Assembly (NCBI GenBank): GCA_037367355.1 | Contig: CM074699.1 | Coordinates: forward strand, 2,480,001-2,544,000 | From: Neoscytalidium dimidiatum | Taxonomy: Eukaryota > Ascomycota > Dothideomycetes > Botryosphaeriales > Botryosphaeriaceae | DNA length: 64,000 bases | Reading direction: 5' to 3' | Program-made: the position numbers and the translations under genes | In this document: piece by piece, positions 53,416 to 64,000 of the stretch | Position numbering within the stretch: the stretch's first letter is position 1 | How the letters are laid out: every line of letters begins with the position of its first letter | The notes under the pieces: generated by a model | Database searches by the model: none | What the model was told of the DNA's origin: nothing | The model's input: the letters and a program-made list of their open reading frames with translations, nothing else

Positions 53416-55463
53416 ATGGTCGAGATCGCCTCCATCATCCAGGTCGTTGCCTCGGGCACGAGGCTGTCGCTCAGCCTATACGACTTCGCCATTTCCGCCC
53501 CGTCGGCTACCCGCGAAGCCAACCGCGTTGCAAAGAGCGTCAGCCTCTTCGCCCTCATGCTGAAGCAGGTCGGCACTCTGCTCAAGGAGGACCTCACTTC
53601 GCCTTCGCCCGAGGCATACGAAACCGTGCAGGACATCACCCTGCTGGCCCAGACTGCCTTTGCCGCTATTGAGGAACTCCTTCCGAACAAGCCGCAAATC
53701 GACCCCCCCCGAGATCTCAACGAATCAGCTCCATCGCCAAGACGCAAATGGGATCTCGTTTCAAAAAGCAAACTGCATTATCTCCTTGCATATGTTGAAT
53801 CTTTGAATTCGACCTTATCTGTCATGCTTCAAGCCTTTTATACCGTAAGAGTCATTGCTTGGTCAAGGTCAGAATGCTCCCCCCTCCCCCCGCCCTTCAC
53901 CATCCTGACCTAGTCTGACTCCATTCGCCACAGATCCCGCCACGACCGAGTACCAGCATCCGTGGCCGATGCCGTTGCAAATGAGCGCTCTCAGCTGGAG
54001 GTTTTGGTCATTGAACAGCAGCTCCTTCTTTTGGATGTCTCCGAGGCCTATGCCGAGTATCGTCGTAGTCGTGATTTTGCCGGCTCTCCGACCAGTTCCC
54101 TCCATTCCGACCAGAAGGATTTCGCCCCAGAACAGGACCACTCCCCGCTTCCAAGCACCCTGGACAAATACAAGGACCCATCGATCAAGGCCGCAAAATC
54201 CAGAAACATAACCGAAGCATCGGCTCTGGTTCGTCGCGTTGCAGCCAAGTTCAGCCATGAGATACTGGAAAGATGGACCAGGCTTGGCGACATTGAACGC
54301 CGGCTATCTGCATCTGACGAGTACCCCGGTACTCTTCAAAGGCTTCAGCAGGGCCTCCAGCGGCGAGACAGTTACCAACCACGAGTTGAATCTGGAAGTG
54401 ATACAGAGGCGGATCCTGGTGCGCTGCGGGATCGCTCAGAGGCTGTCATGTCTCCCCAACCGCAGAGACCACCAAGCGTTCATCAGGTTGGTGCGATGGA
54501 ACGCCAAACGCTCCCAATTCCAACAGCTGCCGGCCGAAGTCTCCGTTCAAGTGCCCCCTTCTCTCCTGGAGGTTCCTACGCTTGCTTGTCTCCTTCCACC
54601 ACCTACGTCCCTGCTGGAACATCCCCTGCACATTCCATCAACTCCGGCTACTTCCCGTCCTCCCCGCGCGCCAGCTCCAACACTCTCGGATCAAATTCCG
54701 GTTCCATGTCTCCCGATAGCCGGGAGAGAGCATCAGGCAATGGCCTCGGCATCCCGTGGCGACTGTGGCAAGGAAGCAATCGCTGGGACTTCGTCGACGA
54801 CCAAGTCATGAACACCAACGCCCAGGTCCCTCTGGAAAAAGCCTACACCGAGCGGAACGGGTGGACCGAAATCATGCAGACATGGGTGCGCAGAGAGGCC
54901 ATCGAGGAGGCTCGATACAGCTTCAACCAGGTGCAGAAGGAGATGCCCGACGGCTCCCGCACCAGGTTCGAGACGTGCTTTTGCATCGGAAAGCCCCTGC
55001 ATTACGTGAGTGATAATTTCCATCCACCCTGTCCTCCTGTTCACAGTGCTTAACACACCTCCAGCACGAGGTCCGCGCCCTGGTCGACCGCTCCATCGAG
55101 CTCTTCCGCCAGTCGCAGATGAACCCGCGTCTGAGCGCCGAGTTCAGCGACTCGCGGAGCATCAAGAGCGTCAACAGCGCCGCGTCGTCCTCGCATCGCC
55201 GTGACCGCGATAGGCGGAGCCACGGCGATCGCTCGCGCGACGACTACTACGAGACGTCGGACTCGGAGGATGCAGACGTCCGCCCGCGTCCGAGACGGAC
55301 GGCTTCGTCGTCCAGTGCCGGGCACGGGAAAAACAGCAGCAGCCGGAGGAAGCGGGAGAGTGGGAAGAGCGGTGGGAGTGGCAACGCGTTTGGTACGTTG
55401 GCGAAGTACGGTGGGCTGGCGACGCTCTTGGAGGGGTTACCGGAGATTTTAAGGGGGATTTGA
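53416..55463 (+). CDS. Protein with fungal STAND-like N-terminal domain and C-terminal DUF8035-like region
   Basis: Exons 53416-53867, 53934-55005 and 55065-55463 (introns 66 and 59 bp) close a 640-residue frame; ATG context is CCACCATGG. Residues 1-150 form an all-helical domain (VEIASIIQVVASGTRLSLSLYDFA, then KSVSLFALMLKQVGTLLKE) like the N-terminal domain found in front of fungal NACHT/NTPase proteins and in many stand-alone proteins. A helix (NERSQLEVLVIEQQLLLLDV) and a disordered Ser/Pro linker follow. Then comes a conserved-looking block (residues about 440-535: NTNAQVPLEKAYTERNGWTEIMQTWVRREAIEEA, HEVRALVDRSIELFRQS) and a basic Ser-rich tail. No P-loop is present. Function unknown; signalling or scaffold roles are inferred for relatives. 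Confidence 0.85.
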
Positions 55464-56564
55464 AAGGTTCAAAACGCCAAACCAAAAAGGTAAAAAAAAA
55501 AAAAAGAATAAACTGAAAGGAAAGCACGGTCGGTATTTGGGAAGTGGTGCAAAAGGAGCGTCTCTCTTTTTCTTTTTTTTTTTTTTCAGGGGCCTGGTTT
55601 CTGGCTTATTGGTGTTCTGCTTCTACCTATTTCGGTTGGGTGCGGCATAGCGGGGAGCTGGCATTAAAATACCCAAATGAGGGATCCGTCATGGGTCCTG
55701 TGAGATTGTTTTCTTCTTTTTGTATGGTTTCCATTCCCTCTTCGTTGTAGATAGCCCAACGATAACCCAGGCCGTTGAATGGCTTTGGTCTAATTTCTCT
55801 CTAACCCTCATGAGATTGAATAGGGTATGATGCGGACACTTATCTCAGGCGTCAATGCTGATTTTCTTTTTCGACCCTGCCAGTTCTGAGTTCGAAATAA
55901 ATCGGATGGTTCCGTAATGAGTGGCAATAACGTAGTCGAAGAGTTGACATACTTCTTCGAGTTGAGTCAGTCACACAGAATTGGGATGTGAAATTCCCTT
56001 CAAACCGCAAAAGAGGGACAGGTCTCAAGGAGGAGAAGAACTATCATTATAGCAGTACCGTTCTTCATTGCCTTTCACCGGCGGTTCACGAGTAGCCGAT
56101 GTAGCCTGTGATGCATGTACAACGAACACAATAGAGCATTTACTTCCAAACGCCTACTTGAAAGGCCGTACCCGATTTTCCTCATGCTGTGACCCGGGAG
56201 TCGTCTCTATTGCTACCTGCTGTGGTAGTTTCAATTGCGAATAGGTATGCAGGAAGTTTGTATAATAGAAGAGGTAAACACCATTAGCAGATTTGTGCAT
56301 CTCGTAAACTCGACGGAAACAATCAGTGCGAAGCACCCTTATTCTAGCGGAGCAGAAACCCGTAGATGTTCATTCTACATCTGATTTCTGCGTGATACAA
56401 CAAGCCACCTGGGTAAACCCAAGAGACAAGGGTATGTATGAGTGACAAAAGATGTAGCCAGCCACGCGACCACCCATCAATCAACAAATCAATCAACAAA
56501 TCGATCCGCACAGCAGAGAACCACAAAACACCATACGACCCCTCCCATTGCTCCCCACCCACGC

Positions 56565-56596
<32 letters not shown>

Positions 56597-56698
56597 CCCG
56601 CTTCCCAACTGACCAACTAATGTATGTATCCTCCATTCTTCTCTCCACCGCACCATCCCACGAGATATATACATATACATATGTATATACGTACACAA
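55464..56698. other. Spacer between convergent genes
   Basis: Poly-A at 55493-55505 and poly-T at 55574-55588 near the upstream gene end. It contains a (TC)15 tract at 56567-56596 and AT-rich sequence. No gene seen. Confidence 0.55.
56567..56596. repeat. (TC)15 microsatellite
   Basis: Uninterrupted TC run about 100 bp past the stop of the minus-strand small membrane protein gene. Confidence 0.95.
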
Positions 56699-56929
56699 TC
56701 AACCGGCCTTGGCGATCCTCCTCGCCTGGATCTTCTTGTAGGTAAACAGCGAGATGAGCAGGACGGCGATGACGAAGATGATGCAGAAGACGACGACGAC
56801 GCCGGCCTCGCGCGCGGCCCAGTTCTTCCGCTTGACCAGCTGGTGCGTAACCGCGGCGGCGGCGTGCTGCTGCTGCTGCTGCTGCTGGAGGCCGGACGGC
56901 AGGAGCTGAGCGAAGTCGAGGGCGGGCAT
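56699..56929 (-). CDS. Small single-pass membrane protein, 76 residues, with poly-Gln
   Basis: ATG at 56929. MPALDFAQLLPSGL is followed by a run of seven Gln, an Ala run, then HQLVKRKNWAAREAG, a hydrophobic helix VVVVFCIIFVIAVLLISLF (residues about 47-65) and a basic end YKKIQARRIAKAG. This fits a small tail-anchored or single-pass protein with a short basic C-terminus. The frame is open upstream of the ATG, through AAC/AAA repeats encoding Asn/Lys runs, but that part looks like leader. I do not recognise a named family. Confidence 0.6.
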   Translation of the reverse strand: MPALDFAQLLPSGLQQQQQQQHAAAAVTHQLVKRKNWAAREAGVVVVFCIIFVIAVLLISLFTYKKIQARRIAKAG

Positions 56930-59186
56930 TATGTTCTTGTTGTTGTTGTTTTTTTTTTTTTTTTTTCCGTTCTGGCTGGGGGCCGCTTGAGCCGTGCTGG
57001 GGAAGTTGGGGTTGAGGGGCCCTCTGAGTGTGCGGAGCAGTGTTAGTCGGCGATCGGAAGGGAGAGGGGAAGCGAATAGAGCGGTGGAATTCGTGAAGTG
57101 CGGTTGAGATTTCCGGTGGTTTCGTTCTTGCGTGGAAGAAGTGGTGGTCTGATGCGCTTGGGTGGGGGGTGGCCGCAGGTTACGTACCTTTCTCTCTGCG
57201 CGGAAGCTCTTCAACAGATCGAAGCCACCGAAAAAAGCCACTCTTCGCTCAAGCGGCACGCGAGACGCGGGGATGCTCCCTCTGCGCTACCGAGTGCCGA
57301 GTCGGGAGCTGCTAAGCTTGGTCAATTCCCTCTCTCTCGCGACAGTTGATGGAGGTGAGGTAGGAAGCGGGGTGACAGCAGGCGAAAAGAGACCAAGTAA
57401 GAGCGACAACGAGCGCCGAGAGGCAAACATGGTCCCAGCCACGATGTTGCTGTGCAATTTGGGTCATGTATGACATGTGTGCTCTGCGCACCGAGGTTTC
57501 TTGGGGACCAGCTTGGCATACGCGACGGTGCTGGTGCACGACAGCGGCGGCGCGCACTCGGCGAGCTTAAGGCGTAGGGCAGCAACACCAATTGCAAAGA
57601 AACAACAGCTGGAGACAAGGGCTACATACGGTAGTTTGATAGGTTGCAGCGGCGTGCGTGGATGGTGGGCGTTGAAGCTGGAGTGGGAAACGATGCCTTC
57701 GATTCTCTGGAAGCGAGGGGAGAGAGAGAAGACGAGGGACGGCGATGGGTGCCGAGAGAGGCGCTGTCGCGGGGAAGAGACGGGGGGGGGGCAAAGGGCA
57801 ATGTCACTCGGCTTGCTCGCTGTGTGTGTGAGTGTGAGTGTCTGGGCTACGGACGACAACCCTGCCCTACCGTCCTGCAGCTTTGTTGGTCCCGTCCGTC
57901 CTACCCTCACGTTCCTTTGCCTGCAGGCATGGCCTTAGGCCGTGAGCGGCATAGCGGGGTCAAAACCAACGCCATCTCACGCGGGAGATGGATGAAGACT
58001 GCATACTGAACTATACCACGCCCGGCTTTCTCCAACAGCGGCTGCTGGGTGCGAGGCGCAGGTATGAACTTTTTCGCAGCCATCGTGCTTGACTCCGCCC
58101 GAGCTCAGCAGCTTGGACGGCTCTTCGCTCGAGGGCTGGATCGGATGTGTACCCTTGTCCGCTAGCGCATCCGGGGGTGGAGACGCGGACGGGAGCCAAA
58201 GCGGCCTGTGTCTGTGTCAGCGCCCGAGCCCCCTCCCCCCTTCACGTCATCCACCGCGCCCATCCCCTCTCAGTCTTTACCTGCTTGCCGATGCTGTTGA
58301 CTGTACTGACATGATGACGGGCATTCGTTTGCGCCGCATTCCAAGTAGCTTCCTCCGACGGATCCGGAAATCATCGCCTGGCTGATATCATTGCGCGCGT
58401 GCTTTGCAGGGCCCGGCAAAGAAGCTTTCCACTCAGCGCGCATGGACCATGCGATCCGCAGGGATGACGAGCATCAGCGGAGTTGCGTGGCTTGAGCATG
58501 GGCCATCGCTTCCACTCCCCTTCTCCACTTCCTGACCGTCGCCCTTCTTCTCCACTGTAGCATCGTCAACTGCTGCTCCGCGTCACGTACAACGCTTTCC
58601 ACACTCCTCAATGAAATTACGTGCATATGCTATAGCCACCAATTGCTAATCAGAAGCTGATCGGGAAGAAACACCGCTTGCTTGCAGAAGACGGAAGGGT
58701 ATAAGTAGCAAGCAAAAGCAAACCCAATTTGAAGAAATCGAAAGTAAAAGAAATTGAAGAGGCCACCCGCCAAACCGAAGACAGCTGAAACAAAAGCTTA
58801 TGTCCATGTTCTCGTGGGTGCTTCTGCAAATGATATCGAGACGGAATACGGAAGAGAAGTCCTGACTTTGCCCGCTCAACCTCTCGCACTGTGATCAAGA
58901 AGAATACGCCTCCAACGAATGGTCGTGTACATAAACCCCAGTCGAATCCGGGGGCGAAATCGGGAATAAACGTGGTGTCGGAAGTGAAGATAAAAAGCGC
59001 TTTATCCGACGAATGCTCGCTCTCGTGCTATGTCATTCCTTGTTGGATCATCAAAATCCAGTAGAAACGGTAGCGCATGTGTTGAAATAAAAACCGTCGT
59101 CTTGTCGTCTCACCATTCTGGTCAACTTCGTTTTGGTCGTCCTTTTCCTTCAATGCCAGCAAAAAGGTGGTCGTGTCGTTTGCCGT
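56930..59186. other. Spacer without recognised gene
   Basis: A poly-T tract (56950-56966) lies just upstream of the small gene. Opposing open frames of about 150 codons at 57464-57938 mirror each other and have no motif. The right end is the 3' flank of the RhoGAP gene. Confidence 0.5.
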
Positions 59187-62100
59187 TTAATCGAATGCAC
59201 TCTCTTCTCGAACCATCCCAGACTCTTCTCTCAGTCGTTGCATCGAGCTCTTTCTCTGCCCCAGCCCCATGTTCATCAGGAGCATCCCGCTCTCTCTCTT
59301 CCTAGCCCGTGCCTCCCGCGAATTCGGAGGCTGAAGCGCTGCACTGTTCAAACTTCCATATCCCTCTCCAAACCCGTACGCCGGAGCGTCGTAGCTGGGT
59401 TGCAGAGGAATGAACCCAGTGTCATAGTGGCTCTGCGGCTCGCGTTTTCCCGCCGAGTTGGTCGAGCTGTTGCTTGGTTGCGATTTGTGCTGTCCCTGGA
59501 AACTCCCCTGGTACGCTGGCGTAGGAAGATCTGAGAACATCTGATGCCGTGGAGACCGAATCGATTCAGGCGTGAGTGGCGCCGTCACCGTGATTTCCCT
59601 AATAGGAGAAGTCGATTCGTCCTTCGCACTTCCGAAGATGTCATGGTAATCCGTGATGAAGAAGGAGATGAGCGGTCCGGGAATGTTGAGCGTAGGGGAG
59701 AAGACAATTCCGACTGTAAGATGTCAGCATCTGCGGACTACGAAACCTGGATCGCGCCACTTACCGTTACGGATGGTCATCTTGTTCACGTCGGCGTTGT
59801 TTGTGATGTCGATCAAGAAGGACGAAAGAGCTCTTAGCAAGTCCAAATTGACCGCCGGCAACTTGTGAACTAACACGTTGAAGGCATCAATCTTCTCCGA
59901 CCTTTGATCCATTTCTGTAGATAAAGTTAGCTGTGTTCCTCAACTTCCTCACGGGTTTGACCACATACCAAGTACTCTGAGGAAGTCGAGATGAAGCTCC
60001 CTCGTAAGTATTGAGACTGGCAAGTCGCGCAGATAGGATTTGAGGAGCGAAGCGACTGCGTGAACATCATAGTACTCCCCATCTAAGAGTCTGATGTCAC
60101 GTTCGGTGTTAAAGCGTTCTCTGAGCGCTTTGATGACAATGTTGGATCCGCTCAGCCTAAAGATGCCCTCTTCACGATGAGCGTTCTTGGCTTTCAGGTA
60201 TTCAAGACAACGATATACGACTGCGGGAAGGAGCACATCAACCCCGTCGGGTTGAGTGTATTCGACAGCTTCGGCCAGAGGAATACCCCAGACGATCCGA
60301 CCTTGCGGTGTTGATTCCCTCGGAGGTTGAGCTTGGACGTGACCCTGACCGTAACCTGGATTATAACCTTGAACTGAGCCTTGGCCAGGCGCGAGATCAG
60401 TGGATGATCTCCCACGACCACCGCCGAATCCAAAGATACTCCGTTTCTTGTCCCTTAAAGGAGTCTGCACGGCCAGAGTCTTGTTTCCCCAGAGCTCGGC
60501 GTTCTGAATGACGGCACCATTTGTGGGTCCTGAAATGATGCGATCCTGCGGGAATGATGCGCCTAGTGGCGGAGAGGGCACCCCACCGCCACCAACCATG
60601 ATAGGCGCGTCTGCGGCGATAGTGCTTTCGTAACTGGTGGCTTGAAGCGGCTCGTGATGCCGCACTCGCTCCGGACTCGTTTCTTCCTTCTTATGCACAT
60701 CCCGTTCCCGTTCGCGTTCCTTCTTCTTCTCGCGCTGAGACCCTCCTGATTTCGATTCCTTTGCAGATTCGTTGCTGCGGGCAGATCCAGGCTCGCGTGT
60801 GACTTCACCAGATGCTTGTTGTGGCTTATCTTCCGATGACTCGACGTACTGGAGAAGAGCGTCAATCCAGGCGTCCCTTTCGTCGTCGCTTTCAGCACAT
60901 AGTATATGCGAGACCTTGGTCGTGGGATCCTTCCGTTTCGGTTCGAGAATCAAGAATGCGTGTCTCATCTCATCGTCCTGTTGGTTCGCCTTGTTCCTGG
61001 GATTCTGGCGGCCGATTTGGGCGTTTTGCAACTTGATGTGGCCGAGCAGAGGACCTCCAGGCGACTCGAAATACCGGAATTCCGAGCTCTCAAGCACAAA
61101 GTACCTGGCCTTCCAGCCGCCGAAATTTTTGCCTCGCTTAGTCAAATAGCCTTCCTTCGTGGCTTTGGAGGGGGGCGCAGCGGGATCGGCGGTCACGGTA
61201 AGGGTTAACGATTTCGGCGGTTCCATCTCGGCACCGAATGCGTCGGTAGAAAAGAACTCGCAAAGGATCAACGCGGCTCTCTCGCCCATGGGGGTATCAA
61301 GCATCTTATCGAAATAGTTGTTCAGAGCCGCCCTCCGTGCATCTATTTTTGACGGCGCATGCCCGGTAAACAGACTCCGATCCGGGAGCTGACCAGTGAA
61401 CTCGCAAAGCTTCTTCAGCTGCTGGTCCAGCGCGGGTAACGCGTTGATTGTTTTCTCAAGACGCCAGAGCTGCTTCCCGTCCGAGCGAGAGTGGATGGCA
61501 AGGATGAAGACTGGGTCTTCCTCGGCAGGGCCGGGAACCATGAAGCTGTGGCGGGAAGGTCGCAAGCGAGAGGAAAAGACCTTGACCTGGATGAGGGGGA
61601 GGGCATTAGGCGGCAGAAGAAGATTAGGGTACTGATCCGAAACAAGCTCGCGACTAATCCCGTCCGGGGAGGCTGGCTCCGATCCGCTGGCACTACCCTT
61701 ATTCGATTCCGAACTCGAATGGCCGGTGGTCGGCACGGAGAGCTTCTCCGCTTCGTTCTGAGACTGCGGCGGATGATACTGCTCAGCACGCGCGAGGTGA
61801 GGCGAAGCAACGGCAAGCGGTGTCTGAGGGGGCAAAGGAATAGGGCCTCTTGGGGCGCGGGGAGATAACGGCAGGCCATTCGCTCCGCGGGGGGACATAG
61901 GCGGGGATGCAATGTCTTGTTTCGGAAGACGAGGGGTCGGTGCACCTGGAGGTCTGTCGCCAGGGCGCGGGCTTACAGGCAAACCTGGACTCATCATCGG
62001 AGAGCTCAGACTACGTTGAGCAACCATGGATCCGTCGGAGCTGACAGGGCTGAGCAGCGCATTGAGAGAACCAGGAGCTTGGGCGAGGCGAGGAGAGCTG

Positions 62101-63671
62101 GGTAGGCCGAGTCCGACCGGTGAACGGGACGTCGACGCCGCAGCCTTTGCCGTGTCATCCGAAGGTGACTGTTCCTTGCCACTTTTGCTCTTGCTCTTGC
62201 TCTTGCTCTTGCTCTTTTTCGACCGACTACGTTCCTCCAATTCCTTCTGCACGAGAAGCTCCCGTTGCCTATCGTCCTCTTCGCGGGTCTTCTTCCTCCC
62301 ACGCTGGAATATGGGCATTTCGTCTACCTCCGATACTTCATCGTACTCTGAATCGGAATGGTGTTCTTCGGCGGGTGGCTGCTGCGACTGTTGCGACTGC
62401 TCGCTCGGACGTTGCTTCTGGGAAAGGTTGAGGGGTGCAGGCGGGGCTTTCCGTTGGGGGCGTTCCTCAGGGCTAGGAAAGCCATTGGAGCCTAGAATGG
62501 GAGTGGGCGCGGTCAGTGAGAGAGAAGGGGTCTTTGTATGAAATGACGACTTGTTGATAGTCGTCTTGGGTGATACGGCGTCGTCATAGGGCTGTGAGCT
62601 ACCACCAGTTGCCTCCTCGCGAAGTGTTCTGAGACGGAGATCACTTGGCTTGGGAGAATCACCCGAAGGTAGGCCGTTGGCACCATTACGCGATGCGCCA
62701 GTTGAGGCAGAGCCTTCAAGTGGAGAGGGTTCACTGCTGCCTGAGTCCTTGACGGAGGCTTCAGCGGATGCGGATTCATTAGGCTGGATGGGGGGCGACT
62801 CCGCAGAAGGTGGCAGCGAACCAGCGTCTTGCGCACGTTGACCAGCCGGTGTGTGCTGCTCGACTGAAACCTTGCGATTGAGGATGCGCAAAGCGTCCGG
62901 CATGCCATCTGGCGTGCTGGTGTTGTTGCTCCTGCTGCTCAAGACAGCCTCCTGCACTTCACTCAGCGCTGGCGAAGAACTGTGCTCACGATCTGGAGCT
63001 TCGATTCTCTGCGCCGCGTTTGGCAAAGGCGGGACCTGGGCAAGGTGTTCTTTGAGCTTTTTGCGGTAGCGCTCTCGATCTTTGAGGGCACGCTCCAAGT
63101 CTTTGTTTAGACCCACCACCATATCCTTCTGCTTCGTGACGATCCGCCATAGCTGCTGGTTATGATTCTCCAGACTCTGCTTCTCTCGCCAGAGATTATA
63201 CAAAGCAGCCTCTGGAGACCCTGCGGCCTGTATCAAGGCGGCAAAGTCTGGGGCTTGCGCATTCGCCATGGATTGAGATCCCGTCGACGATTTCAAGTTG
63301 GCGGCCGAGGCATTGGACGATATGGACGAGACAGCAGAGTCTATGGAGGTGTTGCGCGGGATTGGCCGGGCGTCGGCGATATTAACGGGCTTGGAAGCAG
63401 GCATTACGGAGGGAGGGGAGGACGGAGGAGGGCGGCCGGCGGATGCGAGCAGCGTGACGGGGCCGGACCGCGAGTGCGCATATGAGGACGGATCTGGCGG
63501 CTTGCTGCTGGCGGTGCTGCTGGCGGACTCGCTGACGGGCGAGGAGCTGGAGGGAGCGGCTCGTGGGAGTCGCTCTTTGGCGCGGCGCCGCTCGGTGGAC
63601 GCGCGGTGGCCAATAGGGCGTCCAGCACTTTCGCGACTCGGTGGTCGTGGAGGCGCTGGATTGGCGGGCAA
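59187..63671 (-). CDS. BEM3: Bem3-like PX-PH-RhoGAP protein (N-terminus unresolved)
   Basis: Minus-strand exons 59969-63671 (5' limit uncertain), 59765-59914 and 59187-59713; introns 54 and 51 bp. About 1459 residues are visible. Counting from 63671: a Ser/Pro-rich start, a coiled coil (about 160-210, LWREKQSLENHNQQLWRIV), a long disordered region with a SKSKSK repeat (62170-62216), a PX-like domain (about 690-815), a PH domain (about 837-945, KEGYLTKRGKNFGGWKARYFVLE) and a RhoGAP domain (about 1127-1320). The GAP arginine finger is in REEGIFRLSGS, and RNVGIVFSPTLNIP is restored by splicing. Yeast Bem3 is a Cdc42 GAP acting at polarity sites, binding phosphoinositides through PX/PH. The frame extends upstream of 63671 to a stop near 63750 without any ATG, so a 5' exon is missing from this model. 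Confidence 0.88.
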
Positions 63672-64000
63672 GGCGGTAGGGCAGCAGCGCGCGGCGGGCG
63701 CGGCGGAGTGGAGCGGCGGCGCAGCTGTGGTTGGGCACAGGGCTCAGAGGGCGGTGGTGAGAAAGCGCAGGCGCAGATGCGGATGCAGATGCAGATGGGA
63801 GTGCAGATGGTTCAGGCGTGCGCTGGGCTGGGGCGGACGAGGCTCGGCGCTGGAGGCTTCGCTGGCGGCAGCGACTCGCGCAGGCAGGTGATGGAGTCGG
63901 CGTGGACGGGCAGGGCTGGGGCGTGGATGGGGGAGATGGTGAAGAGCATGGCAGCTCCATATTCGGAGGGCATATGGGCCGGGATGGCGCCCAGGCCGGG
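63672..64000 (-). other. Probable 5' end of the Bem3-like gene, structure unresolved
   Basis: Minus-strand ATGs at 63973 (followed by PSEYGAAMLFTISPIHAPAL, open for about 50 codons) and 63960 open two different frames, neither in phase with the main RhoGAP frame. No clear GT donor pairs with an AG before 63720. The first exon may lie here or beyond the window. Confidence 0.4.

Noticed and set aside
57464..57938. Mirror open frames of about 150 codons on both strands
   Set aside because: Neither has motifs or a homologous-looking segment, and each is the shadow of the other.

Overview
This window looks like nuclear DNA of a filamentous ascomycete (Pezizomycotina, probably a Dothideomycete). 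The evidence is short GT-AG introns of about 49-117 bp with CTGAC-like branch sites, an RTA1-family protein, a LaeA-like methyltransferase, a mid-protein Zn2Cys6 regulator, POT and DHA1 transporters, a SMP/C2 protein of the mug190 type, and AT-rich blocks with CA-to-TA decay typical of repeat-induced point mutation (RIP). All multi-exon models were spliced by eye and checked for reading-frame closure. No assignment rests on a database search.

Layout. 1-4 kb: the 3' end of an unrecognised gene, then a decayed carboxylesterase. 4-12.5 kb: RTA1-like membrane protein, LaeA-like methyltransferase, a His/Pro/Arg-rich protein, and a synaptojanin-type phosphoinositide phosphatase (Sac1 plus 5-phosphatase). 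15.5-18.6 kb: a 911-residue Zn2Cys6 regulator on the minus strand, followed by a long repeat-rich promoter region. 20.4-29.2 kb: SMP/C2 protein, ER J-protein (Erj5-like), PRA1 protein, and a low-complexity protein only 29 bp downstream of PRA1 with no ATG at the apparent start.

29.2-44.5 kb is the accessory part. It holds relics of an SF1 helicase, of two fungal transcription factors and of an acyl-CoA dehydrogenase with a central deletion and a sharply bounded RIP-like block. It also has an F-box protein, a C2H2-like ORF, a tRNA-Lys(UUU) with a 10-nt intron, AT-rich transposon-like debris, and a 73-bp repeat present twice with a hairpin whose stem has changed compensatorily.

44.5-64 kb returns to ordinary genes: a DHA1 MFS transporter and a PTR2 peptide transporter (both minus), a protein with a fungal STAND-like N-terminal domain, a 76-residue tail-anchored-looking protein, and a Bem3-like PX-PH-RhoGAP protein whose N-terminus is unresolved near the window edge.

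Membrane and lipid traffic recurs among the intact genes (phosphoinositide phosphatase, SMP/C2 protein, PRA1, Bem3, RTA1), but they are independent housekeeping genes, not a cluster. I found no defence system, CRISPR array or biosynthetic cluster.
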